Part shown: positions 21,921-34,400 of the stretch, piece after piece
Position numbering within the stretch: the first letter of the stretch is position 1
How the letters are laid out: every line of letters begins with the position of its first letter
NCBI RefSeq assembly: GCF_024323335.1
Contig: NC_066579.1
Span: 250,287,575 to 250,351,574 of the forward strand
Direction: 5' to 3'
Source: Lathyrus oleraceus
Lineage: Eukaryota; Streptophyta; Magnoliopsida; Fabales; Fabaceae
Length of the DNA: 64,000 nucleotides
The notes under the pieces: generated by a model
Told to the model about the DNA's origin: nothing
What the model saw: only the letters and a program-made list of their open reading frames with translations
The model's database searches: none
Position numbers and translations under genes: made by a program

Positions 21921-22236
21921 TAACCAAATTGTTGTCAATGAGATCCGGAGAATTATTTTTGAATTCGGAACGAGACAAATCAAAAAAGAGAAAAATGAAA
22001 ATAAACATTGCCATTTTTATTTGTTTTTAAACTGCAAAAATAAATGAAAAACAGGGAGCACCGCTTTTTGACTGAAAAACATCCATTTATTAATGATGCA
22101 AAAATGTTGCAAAATGAAACATGAGGTGGCCCTTACAATGAACCAGTACGTGTCGGGAAACACGTATGGCTTTCATGCAAATAAAATTGAGAAACAAGAA
22201 ACATTACTCTTCCGGATGAGTGACAGTGCTGATTTT
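21921..22236 (-). other. Probable pol intron of B
   Basis: Between the gag frame and the RT N-terminal region lies AT-rich sequence without coding similarity, in the position of the known Ogre intron. In the sense direction it contains pyrimidine-rich stretches ending in TTTTTGCAG (near 22036), a possible 3' splice site, and coding similarity resumes soon after. The donor is not identified. Confidence 0.4.
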
Positions 22237-23547
22237 TCAGGCCTTCCAGTTCCCTGGTACGCACGATTTTATCCACGATTCCAGCTCGCGGTCGCTGTCA
22301 CTCTCTTCACCCACTGTATAGGCGTGATCTGAATCTAGCATTCCAGCACTGACAAAGGTGAACGATGGACGACGTCCTCTGTTCTGCTCAGACGAGTCTT
22401 GATCTGGCTGATAGTCAACCCCGAACATATCCGCCTTCACCACAATGCCTATGATCTTTCCCCAGCCTGGGATCCCTCCATTTCTTACTACTTCCACTGC
22501 CTGCTTGTAAGAGGAAATGGACGGCTTTTTCTCTTTCTCAACCCCAATGGCATTTCCCACCCTGACGGTTTCAGCTGCCAGACTGGGTGCTTTACACCTC
22601 ACATCGTCCATTTCTACTTTCATCATTCTCTGGACCGATTCCCCCATCACTACACACCCCTTTGTGGCGACAACCGCACAACAATCATCAACACGAGGGG
22701 AAGCTCCATTTTTCGTCAGACATTTTGGGATCACCGACATTGGCATTTTTAACTGATCCTTCTCAGTCACCTCTATCCCTTTCTTGTCCTTCGACATCAT
22801 TTTCACTTTTACAGGACCATGCCTTGTCACGGGGTTAGCACTATCATCTGTCGTCGGTGCAAAGTTGATTGCCTTAGAATCCACCAAGTCTTGGACCACA
22901 TGCTTAAAAGCGTTGCAATCCTCAATGTGATGTCCGGGTGCACCAGCATGGAACTCGCACCTGACATTCTCATCATAACTGGCAGGCCTCTGATCAGGTT
23001 TCAACAGAGTCAACATCCTTGGCCGCACCAATCCAAGATCCTTCAACCTTTTAAACAGCGAGGCGTAAGTCACAGGCGGCCTATTGAAATGACGGTATGT
23101 CGTCCTTCTTCTCACTTGGCCCCCAGCTCTTTGTGTTCTCAATTGAGGTGGTGGTTGCTGCTGTTGTGCAGATTGATTACTAGTAGGGATCATTGCCGTA
23201 TCAGCATATGGGTGGTAACGATCCTTACCGCGTTCTCTTTTGGCCTGCACACCACCTGCTTCAACTTCCTTCTTAAGCTGACCATTGCCAGAGGGCTTCT
23301 TTATTACGGACGACGGAACCTCTTCCTGAACTTTCTCCTTTATCATCCAGCCTTCAATCCTTTCCAATCTCTCCGCCATGGCTTTCTGTTCCAAGGCAAG
23401 CCCTTGCACAGCACTGAACAACTCCCTCATCCTCTCTTTTAGTTCGAGAATGTCGGCGTTGGGAAGATTCATCATTCCTTTGTCAATCAAACATGTTAGA
23501 AACTGACACCTGCAAAACAGCAAACAGGTTAATATGCATGAATGCAA
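22237..23547 (-). CDS. Shortened Gag of element B
   Basis: Open frame of 436 codons. N-terminus: after MMNLPNADI (likely true start near 23473) comes a coiled coil, ILELKERMRELFSAVQGLAL and following residues. Then come a charged, Gln/Pro-rich linker, a conserved YASLFKRLKDLGLVRPRML block, and a Zn-binding motif CEFHAGAPGHHIEDCNAF (C-x2-H-x6-H-x3-C) like that of A2 (CAFHQGAPGHDIENC). The remainder resembles the gag-protease linker. The central capsid-type domain present in A2 (45300-45740) is missing, as is the protease with its DTG site. The frame is intact despite the losses, which fits deletion before a recent transposition. An in-frame CTGTTTTGCAG just upstream of the first residues could be a 3' splice site, so the first 20 or so codons may not be translated. 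Confidence 0.75.
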   Translation of the reverse strand: MHSCILTCLLFCRCQFLTCLIDKGMMNLPNADILELKERMRELFSAVQGLALEQKAMAERLERIEGWMIKEKVQEEVPSSVIKKPSGNGQLKKEVEAGGVQAKRERGKDRYHPYADTAMIPTSNQSAQQQQPPPQLRTQRAGGQVRRRTTYRHFNRPPVTYASLFKRLKDLGLVRPRMLTLLKPDQRPASYDENVRCEFHAGAPGHHIEDCNAFKHVVQDLVDSKAINFAPTTDDSANPVTRHGPVKVKMMSKDKKGIEVTEKDQLKMPMSVIPKCLTKNGASPRVDDCCAVVATKGCVVMGESVQRMMKVEMDDVRCKAPSLAAETVRVGNAIGVEKEKKPSISSYKQAVEVVRNGGIPGWGKIIGIVVKADMFGVDYQPDQDSSEQNRGRRPSFTFVSAGMLDSDHAYTVGEESDSDRELESWIKSCVPGNWKA

Positions 23548-24651
23548 CGTCTATCCATACGAGGAAGCTTCTGTCTTTTGATCCTGGTTTCATCGAGGCA
23601 GATAATATTTCGACAATAACATTCTGACATCAGGATGTCTCTCAACCAGAATCTTAATCGAGAATGTACCCTGAGTATGGATAGACATGAGTTAGATGAC
23701 GATGAATGCAAAATGTGGATGATGCTGATGCGTGAATGCAATGCACTGTGCCATCCTCCGAGTCATCTGAACATTTATTGCGCTGAGTTACGGCCTCTGA
23801 ATTGATCACAACCATCTGAAGGAATATGTAACCACAAATCCAACTCAAGGGTTCCGAAATAAACGGAAGACAAATACATCATCATCATCATCAGACAATC
23901 TCTGAGCAGATAACCACAACATCTCTGAATCGGCCCGGGGAATCCTGAAATAAACGGATCCCCACTGATAAATAACTCGGACAGCACTCCGGCGACTCGG
24001 CAATAAGTGTCCATAAATCCGACTTATAAATATGACTCTGATCAACGGAACCAATAGTCACCATCAAAGTCCCCATCTGAACATGCATCTGTAAGAATCA
24101 CCCTCCCCTCACAGGTAAATTCTAAACAGGTCATCCTAAGGCGGATAATAGTCTCGACAATCGGGCAAAGATACTCAACGGGTTTGCCGTTTCGGGTGTG
24201 CCGTTGTAGCTCTCTTAAGATCATCTAAACCAAAGATCCGGGAAAGCACGGTCACCGAAGTCAATAGTTCAGATAAAGTGACACAACCAGAGTGGAGTAC
24301 ACCACAAAGGAAGAGCACTATCAAATGAACCTCGTCCGGCTTGTGGTACATCACATTGCCAAGCACATGTTGACCTAACATGAAGGAGGCAACATGAGAC
24401 CACACTAATCCTAGGTGTGTACTCGGGCCTGGGTTTTAGCCCCACTCAGAACACCCACCCCAAAACAAAGGAACCACCTGCACAGAGGACGGCAACATGA
24501 CAGTATGATGCATGCAAATATTTATGCAAATATATACACAGTTAGAATAATAAATGCAATAAATACAGCAACACAAGCAACCTAAACTATCCTAGAATGC
24601 TAGGAAGAACTCGCTTAGGGAAGATGGACCAGCACAGGTCAACATCTAGGT
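23548..24651 (-). other. 5' leader of element B
   Basis: About 1.1 kb between the primer site and gag. No conserved ORF: the Ogre ORF1 seen in A2 is absent. Short phrases such as CTGAAATAAACGG recur (23856, 23946). No clear function can be read. Confidence 0.55.
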
Positions 24652-24669
24652 TCCCCAGCAGAGTCGCCA
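24652..24669 (-). promoter_or_regulatory. Primer binding site of B
   Basis: The sense strand reads TGGCGACTCTGCTGGGGA, two bases (GC) inside the 5' LTR. This is the complement of a tRNA 3' end of the type reported for Ogre elements (described as tRNA-Arg; I cannot check the tRNA here). All 18 positions look intact, consistent with recent replication. Confidence 0.9.
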
Positions 24670-24671
24670 GC

Positions 24672-27600
24672 TGTCGCATCCGCGAAAAACAACCGGCGGG
24701 CTAAAACAAAAACAACACAGAGCCGCCACTGCGCGTTATTTATCCCAAAATAGGGAAAGGAAACGCTCAGAGAAACCTGGAAACAGCATGGTCTCGCGAC
24801 CAAAGAGAAAGGGTAAGGGAGTCGGTTACGCAAGGGGAAGGTATTATCACCCCTCACGTCCGTCGTACTCGACGGGATCCACGTTCTAAAAGAAAGAAAA
24901 GGTTGCTAAAACAAAACACATCACACACACACACCGAAACAACACAGGTGGGGTTAAGAGGAAGAGGGCTCGCTAGGACATCGCGTCCTATGCCTACGTA
25001 TCTCGTCTGGAACGAGAATCAGAGCTGCCGTAGTTCGGCTTACGCACGCCAAACAAGACACACACACCCACAGGCAAACATGGAGCCTGAATGCCAATCA
25101 ATGGACTTACATCAGCATCCGAACCAAAACGCACGCACACTAGAACCCGAATGCCACTCGATGGACTTACATCAGCTTCCAAGCACACAACAACCAAACA
25201 AGTTAATAGGGAGTCGGGAACTCGAGCCTATAACTGTCAAGCACACACACAAAAAGGAAAAAAAAAGTGCCCGGAGAGACCTCGCACGGTCTCCTGCCTA
25301 TATACCTCGTCTGGAACGAGGATCAGGGCGATGTAGTTCCCCTGAAAGGGAAAGAAATTCTAGCCAGAAACCAAGGGGAGACACACTACCAGGGAGCTGT
25401 ACTCGAGCCTAGTGTTATCATGCATCATTGCCCTATGTTATGGTTTCTACCTACTTGCGCAACAGCAAGCTAATCCTATCCAGGAAGAAAGCAAGCATGC
25501 AAGCATCAATCAAAATAAAACAAACATTTCAAGCAAGTATTCACAAAGCACACACTATATCCATTCAAGTGAGGCTCAAACAAGGGTGGACTGCCGAGGC
25601 AAGTCATCTGTACAGAGGTAGAGTTAGCTCTTAACCTTGCCATTGAGGGGCTAAGGTGAAGCTGATGAAAGGTGAGTGAAGATTAGACTTCACAGCTCTT
25701 ATCCCTGTCCAGGGAGAGCCTCAGACAAAGGAGCGTGGATCCAGAATGGAGGGACCCTTCTACGCTCAAGACTCTGACACAACTGTACAAAGTACAAGAT
25801 CTTGGGTTTGTGTCCCAATGCATCAACACAGTGGTGTGAGCAGGGGGACGACTCAACAGAATAGCGGGGGATAGATTGCATATCCCTTGGGTTCCGCCAA
25901 TGGCCTCATAGAGGTCTTCACCTGCTTGGCACAAAAGTAAACAACCACAAACATCGCCTCTTAAGGAGGACTTCAGACAGTTGCCTGGCTAAATAACAAG
26001 CCAGGTCTTCCAGACTACATGAAGACAAGAGAGTCTACCTCAACTGGTTTAAAAAACCAAGCAGCAGCAAGCAAGTTCTTAAAGAACTGTAAGCGACTAA
26101 ATGTACCTGAAATCAATCAAGTATCATCAGTACTCAGACAAACCAACAATAAACAGCAAAAATCAATCTATACAGACAACACAAATTAATGCACATAAGT
26201 GCAAGCCACGAGCTCAAGCTCAAGCATCAAACCTACAACACAAAGCCAATGTTAGTTCACAACATCAAACAAAACTCAATTTAATCAACTTGCACTTTTT
26301 CCCTTAAGCCTTTTGCATTTCAACCTGAAAATCCAAACCAAATGTGAGAAACTAGACCACTAGGCCAAGCCTAGGGTCCAAAGGGGATAAAAAAATCAAA
26401 ACAGCAAGTGCCAACCAACCAAAATCACATTCAAACAAATTAAAAGCAATTGCAATTGGTCCCATGCTCATACCATTCACCATTATCATTTCATGCACAA
26501 TTTAACATCAAACATGCAATTTGCAACTCCAAATGACCAAACAGAACTATCTCACTCAAAAGCATACCAAATCAATTCAATTAATTCCACAAAATTTCAC
26601 ACCTAAACAGGACACATTCAATGTATAGCATGTCAATTTTCAGCTCAATTGGACAAAAGAAAGTAGGTCAATGAAAATCAAGAAGTCCAGACACATTTAT
26701 ACAAGCCAATCCAAAGCATCCAAACAAGTATCAACTTCCATAAATCATAAAGCAGTGACAACAATTAATAAATGAATGGGATCAAAACCATGATGTCCTA
26801 TAATGTGTCTAGAATGCTCATGTCAAATTTCATCTTCATCCAATACCATATGAGAATTTCACAAGCAAAATGCCAACATGTATCACACAAATTCACAAAA
26901 TGAGCCAACAGAGAAGAAAATTATCAATCAATTAGAAAACTCCATCAAACATTCCAGCAAAAATCACATGTAATATTGACATATCAATGATCATTCATGC
27001 AAAAAATTAGCTCAATCCAATGTCCCTAAGCCAGGAAAATAAAATCATGAAGTCAGCAGAAATCCAAACAAGTCAACACATGGTAGCAAAATGAGCATCA
27101 ACTTCAATCAAATGCAAAACAGTGAAAACAATTAAGAAATGAATGGGACCAAAGCAAAACTACATCTAAACATGTTATTAATCACTCCATCAAATTTCAC
27201 ATTCATATGATATGATATGAGCATTTCACAAGACTTGGAAGACAAACACTCAAACAAAGCCCTAAAAATGCTAAACAGCAATCAAAAATCTCAATTAAAT
27301 GGAAAATGAATCAACAATTCATACAAAAAATCATGTTGAAACTAGACATATACAAGACACAGCATGCAAAATTTGAGATCAATTGGAAAAGCATAGGCAT
27401 GTCAAATAAATTCATGAAATTGACCTAACCTAGTGTGACACAAATTGTCACACTCAACTTGCACACATCATATCTACCAAACCAGAGATCCAAAATTCAC
27501 AAACTATACATCAAAATAACCAGCAAGGAGTCAAGAATTAGCATGTGAAATTTCATTCAATTTGGATAATGTATTAGTATTTCATGTTAAAAATGGTGAA

Positions 27601-29924
27601 ACATACACAAAATGCACACAAGTCAAAGATCAATAGGCAAAGTCAAAAATTCTCCAAGCACAACTTGAGTTATCATACCTATAAAAAACTAGAGAAAATT
27701 ATGAATCTAACAAAAAAACTCCCACTAAATTTGGATTAGAAATGAATTTTTTATGATTTTTATAAGATTTGTTAAATAATGAAATATTTATTTAAGTTTC
27801 TAACGAATTAAATTAAATGGATGGCATTGCTGTAATTCTTCACCGCCTGGCCAAAACGACAGTGTAGCACATTAATGTGCTGTCAGCTTCCTATTCGCTC
27901 ATCTTAGCGCCAAACAAGAAATTCAAATGCCAAGCGAAATGAATGGATCAAACACGTAATATTTTCCAGATTTTCCATCTTCATCGCGCGCTCACGTGTT
28001 CATCACTACCAGCTTCGGTCACGAGCGAATCTCAACGAAAATACGCAAGCAAGATACCGTTCTCTTCGTCTCTCAACCTAGATCACAAATATGCTAATGA
28101 TTTCTCCTAACTCTCACTGTAGCGACGGGATCGAGCATTTTAAGTTAAGCACATCAAACTTCGAATCGACATAACTCATTCAATAGCTAACCAAATCCAA
28201 AACCAAGCATATCATGTTGATCTATGATGAATGTACTACAAAAACCACCTAACAATTTAAGAAATGGTGAGATTCAAAAATGCACCTTAGGTTGAAGCAG
28301 TTGATGATTCTTGATGCTTCCTCGAGCAAAAACCAAAAACAGATGCGTGCTAAGGTTCAGGAAGGTTAATGGAGTGATCAACCAAGCTCAATGTTGCTTC
28401 AATTGGAAGAAATCTCAAAATGCCATTGATGAGCTCATGATGAACAGTCCACGAATCTGAAGTTTCTTGCTTCAATTCACCAAAACAGATGTAGCTTATG
28501 GTTTGTGGATCACGAATCAAAAAGAATCAAGCAATTTCATGAAGAAATGGTGGAGAAATCTTGAAAAATGTTGATGAAGTTTTTGAGAGAATTTGGAAAA
28601 TGGAGGGAAAGTTAGTTAGAGATCTTGAGAATTGCAATTGTGATTAACATTCTGTTATGATTAATCATTTATACTCCATCCTTAATCACTTTCTTAATCC
28701 AAATTAGCAAAAATGAGTTTAATTAGTGTAATGTGAAACTAAAGTGCAAGTCCAAAAATGCCCTTGCCAAATATTACACCATGACAGCTCATGACAGCTC
28801 AAACATCTTCTAAATGTCATTTGGAGTGTGTTGCAAAAATCCTCATTCCAAAATTCCATGTATTTCTCAACTTGGACCATTTTGCCCTTGGATTTTAATT
28901 GTTGCACTTGAAAATTGACCTTTTGCATTGACCATTTTTGATGAATTTTGATTATGCACCATGAAAGTACATGTGAAATGGAGTTTGCTCATAAAAAGAT
29001 CACTCATTTTGGACATTCCATGTGGAAGTTATGCCACTTTGATTATAGGCCTTTTTGGAAAATGAATGGACAATAACTTGTCATACATACATGGGAATTT
29101 CAAGTTCTTGGACTTTTTGGAAAGGTGAGACCAAGATCTACAACTTTCATGTTGAACAAATTTTCATTTGAAGCTTCTTTGGACATGTAATTTTGTGGTG
29201 AAAAACTTTCCATTTTTGGAAACTTCCATTACAAGTCACTTTCTATTTTTGGCAATTTTTGTCCTGACTTTATTTTCTTCATTCTTGAGCTTTGAAATGT
29301 CAAATGAAGCTTGTTTCAACATGAATGAAGTGTATCCAACTCACCTCCACCTCCAAATCCATAAAATCAAGCACAGTTGACCACAGTTGACTTTTCAACT
29401 GATAGATGAATTTGGCAATGCACTGATCAATCTGAGTCCCAATTCTCTGATGAAATGGCTCAAGGATGAAACCCTAGCCTCAATAAGCTCAATAAAATCA
29501 TGAAATGATCCCCATATCCATCATAGACCCCATCTCCTTGCTATGCCCTGATTGGCCCAATGCAACTGATTAGGGTTGACCAGTGGTCAAAACCCTAATC
29601 TCAAGGTGTATGATCACTCTTCTGAATCTTCTTGGATATCAAGACCATGATGATGATGATGTACCAATGCCATCAAGATCAAGACCAATCTCCTTGAGAA
29701 CCACAAAACCCTAATTTGGACCTCCACATCCTTAGATGGCCAATGATCAGTCCATAAAACCCTAGCTTGCATCTCCACCTCTTCATCTCTTGATCAAGAC
29801 CTAGGAGGATGACTTGCACAATGTAACCACATGATATGCAATATGCAATGCCTAATGACCTAAAAATGTTATGCAATATGTTATGCTAGTCCCAAGAGAA
29901 GAGGGCAAATTTTGAGGTGTTACA
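24672..29924 (-). repeat. 5' LTR of element B
   Basis: 5253 bp, the partner of 10960-16212. It carries TATA AGTATAAATG at 28666-28675, CTACG stem motifs at 24993-25036 and 25297-25338, and the conserved 42-nt block near 24811-24852. Differences from the 3' LTR noticed by eye are scattered, mostly transitions, with no indels. Confidence 0.95.
28666..28675 (-). promoter_or_regulatory. TATA box of B 5' LTR
   Basis: Sense AGTATAAATG, about 1.25 kb from the sense start of the LTR. Transcription from here would give a leader of about 4 kb within the LTR before the primer site. Confidence 0.6.
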
Positions 29925-29929
29925 TAAGG
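29925..29929. repeat. Target site duplication of B, right copy (TAAGG)
   Basis: Matches 10955-10959. The spacer then continues with TAATGAAAGAG, as in the uninterrupted copy at 36710 (CAATGAAAGAG). Confidence 0.95.
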
Positions 29930-31476
29930 TAATGAAAGAGATAGCCAGAGTCTGAACTCAATGGGCTGGATGAATAAATGCCAAAATCTGAACTCAATGG
30001 GATGGATGAATAAATGCCAAAATATGAACTGTATGGGCGGCAAAATATGTCAAAGTTATACTGTATGGACAAAATCAAGGTGGCCAGAGTATGAACACAA
30101 TGAGGCAAGAATGCCAAGATCTGTAGCTTATAGGAAAGGAATAAAGCCAGAGTATGTACTCCATAGGCTGAAAGAGGTTACCAAGGTTTGCACCTTAAGG
30201 GAAAGAAACAAAACCAGAGTTTGTACTCTATGGGCCAAATGCAAAGCCATAGTTGTACTCCATGGGCCAAATACCAAGGTCTGCATCTTATGGGCAAGGA
30301 ATAAAAGACGCCACAGTCTGAACTATGTGGGCGAGATGCCAAGGTTTGTACCTCATAGGCAAAGAACAAAGCCAGAGTCTGTACTCTATGGGCCGAAGGA
30401 AATTGCCAAGGTCTGCACCTTGAGGGAAAGCAACAAAGTATGCCATAGTCTGAACGGATAGGAAATGCATGAAGCAATTGATTGATAAATGGGTATGTGA
30501 CCCCAAGATAATGATCCCAAGAAATTTATGAACATTAAGGAGGAGGGTCTGATACTGAGTCCAAGAAGAGAGTGATGGTACTTCACTTTTGAAGGAGAAT
30601 TGATGTGCAATGATACTTCATTATTGAAGTGTTGGATGATTGGTGCTTGCTTGCAGAAGACTTTCCACTTGCATGAGTAAAATTACACTAAAGTCTATGA
30701 ATGAGGGCGAGTGCTTTGAATAGCTAGGGCCTACACCCCATATGCAAAGTCACTCTAGACAAGGGTTGGAGAAGCTCCTTCTTATCATTCCTCATTGCCT
30801 AAGGCTCATAGCGCGTAACCCTTATCATGATTGACAAGTGTTGTTAGAGGCTTTTGAGTATTGATCTTGATGATGCTAAGTTGTTTGTTATATTGAGAAG
30901 GCTTGACAATTGTTTGATACAAATTATGCTAAAGCCTATGAATGAGGGTGAATGCTTTGAATAGCTAGGGCATACACCCCACCCCATACACAAAGTCATT
31001 CTAGACAAGGGTAGGAGAAACTCTGTCTCATCATTCCTCATTGATTAAGGCCTATAGCTTAAAATTCGAATCTCACTTATCAAGTGTTTATACCTTTGTT
31101 GTGCTTGAGAAGTAGTCCATTTTGCTAGCTATGCTTGACTGATGTTGAGTTTGAAGCCTTGATCTTATATTTGAACCTTGAGGTCTTGAGCTCCAGAGAT
31201 TCAGCATCTGTAATAGCTTGAGCGTAATGAACTTTCCATATCAAGTGATCAATAGTCTTTTGATCACTTCAATAGGCTTAGCGCTTAAAACACAATTACA
31301 AAGGATTTGGTCGGAATCTGGATTGCATTAGCAACATGTTGGTATGTTCAAACAATTTGGAGATTTCCTATCAAGTTCTCTTATTAGGAATATTTTGCTT
31401 AAATTAATTTGTGAAATAAAGTTATGTCCAAGTGTTAATAAGGATTTGTCAATAACATAAATTGTCATGTTCTAAA
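29925..31476 (-). repeat. Spacer copy 1, right part (LTR C fragment)
   Basis: Continuation of the spacer, matching 36705-38231. It begins with a degenerate array at 29945-30465 of units of roughly 35-40 bp built on GCCAGAGTCTGAACTCAATGG. It then holds two diverged copies of a block of about 130 bp (30685-30811 and 30926-31052, sharing GAATAGCTAGGGC and ACACCCCA). It ends ATGTTCTAAA directly at LTR2. There is no purine tract before LTR2, so this is not the 3' end of an element interior. No genes. Confidence 0.65.
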
Positions 31477-34400
31477 TGTAAGACCCCAATTTTGACCCTA
31501 AGATCCCTCATGTTATCTCATCATATGCATTGGCTTTGGGATCACACCTTGGCATCCTCCTTACCCCGCATTTATTGGGTTTGCATTGGGAGATATCACC
31601 AAGCACATTTGATTGTATCATACTTTGTGTTTCATTATTTCCTAACCAAAATGCCAAAAATATGTCAATATATAGTTTGTTGCTTTTCTAGGTAGTGTGT
31701 GTGTTCATCCATGCTCCATCAAGCTCATATCTAGGGTTTAAGACCCTCAATGCAAGGAGACTAATCAAGAGATGGTTTAACTTGGTTCTAGACATCATAA
31801 ATTGATCCCCATGATCTTAACATATCATTTTGATCAATAATTCATCAAGAGTTTGAAGCTTGTTTGCCTTGGAAGTCCTAATTCATCTAGGTATCTTGTG
31901 TGACTTCCTTAGTAAGTTTCTTCATCAGTTGATCAAATATTTCAATGGATACTTCATGTTACATCAACTTACACATATATGATCCTCCATGAGTCCCAAA
32001 TATCAATAGAATGTCAGGTTTGCAAGTTGGTTCATGGTGGTTGACCAGAGAAAGTTAACTAGTCAAAATTGGGGTTCCCTAGACCCTATCTCCTACAATG
32101 TTTGTCATATGAAAATTATTCCAAGAGAAAAGTTACTCCTTATGACATTCCAAACAACTTTCTTGTTTAAGTCAAGAGCTTTTTTTCTTGGAAAGTCATT
32201 TTTTATGATGAAAGATTATAGGTCATTTTGTCAGAACCCTCGTTAGGAGGTCAACTTCCAAGGACCATAACTTGCTCAATTTTTATGAGATGAAAGCCAT
32301 TCAAGTTCCATGATTAAATTAAAGATGTCTCATTCAACTGTTATGCTTGTAAGAAGTTTAAATTCAACATGCAAATGCATGTGCCAATAGGAAACGTTAT
32401 AGGTCATTTTGGGCCATTACCATTAAACAAGTGATTTTCCTCAACTTCTAAAATCCATAACTCCTTCATGTCAAATCCAAATGAGGTCAAATTTGTGAAA
32501 AAAATTGAATGGGTTTTAAATAGCTACAAATTTTATGAAGGAACATTTTCCATTTGAAGTTCATAGAAAAAGTTATTCAAGGTGGAAGAAGTGAACATTT
32601 GACTTGGAACTTAGAAAAATTTCAAATATATTTGATTTTCCAAACTTCCACCTCAAAATTCATAATGATCCAAGCTTCAAATGAAAAGGTGTTCAACATG
32701 AAAGTTATTCCCATTAATCTCAAATTTCCAAAAAGTCAAAGATCATATCATTTGGATTAATATTGAAGGACTTGCGCTTGGGTGCAATGGATGGTACCAT
32801 TTGGAGGATTCTCATGTTCAATTTCATTTCATCATTGCATGGCTTAATGCATTGCTTTCAGCATCACATGTGCAGGATTTTGGACCTTTTCCAATCATTC
32901 TTTGGGCTTTGTACACGCCCATGCAAGCTTGCATGATACAATTTCTATTTTTGGATCTTTAATGAAAGTGTGCAAAGAGCATTTGAATTGGCTATAAGTA
33001 CAAGTGCTATGAGCCCAGAACTTCATCAACACCTTGCCCAAGCTTTGCCAGGACAATCCAAACCCTTCATTCCAAAAAATTCTTGAAGATTTTAATTGAA
33101 ATCGAGTTTGAATTTCACCTTTTGTTTTGAAATTCAAGCTCCAAGAATTCATTGCCCTTTCCATCTCAATTGAGCAATGCAAGCAAGAGGAAGAGGAATC
33201 AAGCAAATCCAGATCAAGATCAAGCAAATTTGAAGCAACTCGAAGGTGAAAACTCGTAAACTTCATCTCTTCGATTTTCTCTTAATTCTCCACTATTCTT
33301 TGTGTTTTTGAGTTTGTTGAAGTCCTACCAAAGTAGGCAACAAGATTGAGTTACTTTGAGGTTAAATCGAAGCAACTCAGTTCATGATCCTCAAAATTCA
33401 AATCCCTGTTTCTTTTTATATACTTGGAATGAGAGAAAATTGAGACCAGATTCGAGCTCCTAAGCATTTTTTCTTTGAATCCATGTCCTTATTTTTTATT
33501 TTGGTGATGGTTGATGGTGGACCAGTCCGGTGAGGTCCACCGGAGAAGAAGATCGAAGCCCTAGCTCCGGTGGTGTGTTGTCACGCCTCATAACCATCAG
33601 ATCTTGTTTAAATGTTCTAATCCTGGCCGCTCCTTGTGATTACCATCCCTATGACGCATTGACTGAGGTGCATGGTATGAAGCGCGCTCTTGGCCATCAG
33701 ATATGCCACCTCAATTAATGAGGGAGATCTGATGGCCCTTGTTTTTTTGAATTTCTTTTTTATTTCTGATTTTATGTTTTATCCATTTATTTTGTTTAAT
33801 TCATATTAATTTCATTTTTAATCCAAAAAATATGGGACTTTCACCTAAAATATTTAAATATTTTTCTCTTTCATTTTCTGAATTAAAATTATTTTTTGGA
33901 TTAATTTTGACATTTTTCATGAATTAAATGTTTTGGTGCATATTTTTAATTGTTTAAAAATACTTCTGACTTTTTAAAAATTGTGAATTTTTTTATCTAA
34001 GGTCCCTTGACCTTGTTTGACTAGGATAAATCTCTTGGCCATTTATTTGGTGTTTTGAAGATATTTTAGGTTTTAACCAAATTAATTTGTATTTTTATGC
34101 ATTTTTAATTGGATTTTTAATTGATTAATTGTGTAAAAATTATGTTGAGCCGTTTTTATGGTCTTGTGATGTTTAACAATTTGTTTGGGCCTTGGTCAAG
34201 GTTGATTTGACTTTGTTGGATTAAAATCATTGGATTTAGGGGATTGATAAAATGTACATTTCATCTTCCAAAATGAATGAATGATTTTAATTTAATAAAA
34301 TTCCTCCCATGACCAATTTGTGTTTCTCTCATCGCCCCTCCCTTTTCATCTTTATTCCCATTCTTTCCCATCCTTTTAATTGACCAATGAAGTCTCAATA

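Larger units (their letters stand above)
10960..29924 (-). mobile_element. Element B: complete non-autonomous Ogre-like retrotransposon
   Basis: An 18965-bp element in minus orientation. Two LTRs of exactly 5253 bp (10960-16212 and 24672-29924) start TGTAACACC and end GGATGCGACA on the sense strand. A perfect-looking primer binding site lies two bases inside the 5' LTR, and a purine tract AGGGGCAGC abuts the 3' LTR. TAAGG is duplicated at both ends, and a paralogous empty site exists at 36705. The 8459-bp interior holds a shortened gag, scraps of RT, RNase H and integrase, and a long repeat-filled 3' UTR (16222-19860). By eye the LTRs differ at about 24 positions with no length change, so insertion is recent. 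With no working polymerase or integrase, it must have been mobilised by a related autonomous element. Confidence 0.95.

Noticed and set aside
22819..23442. Plus-strand ORF of 207 codons
   Set aside because: Antisense shadow of the B gag frame, which has recognisable gag motifs and a Zn-binding site.
24652..24669. tRNA gene near TCCCCAGCAGAGTCGCCA
   Set aside because: Only the 18-nt tRNA 3' end is matched, in the position of a primer binding site. No cloverleaf or internal promoter boxes.
29925..31476. Spacer read as the interior of a small non-autonomous element (LTR1-spacer-LTR2)
   Set aside because: No primer site after LTR1 or LTR2, no purine tract before LTR2 or LTR3, no matching target duplication. 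Unequal LTR exchange explains it better, though the alternative is not excluded.
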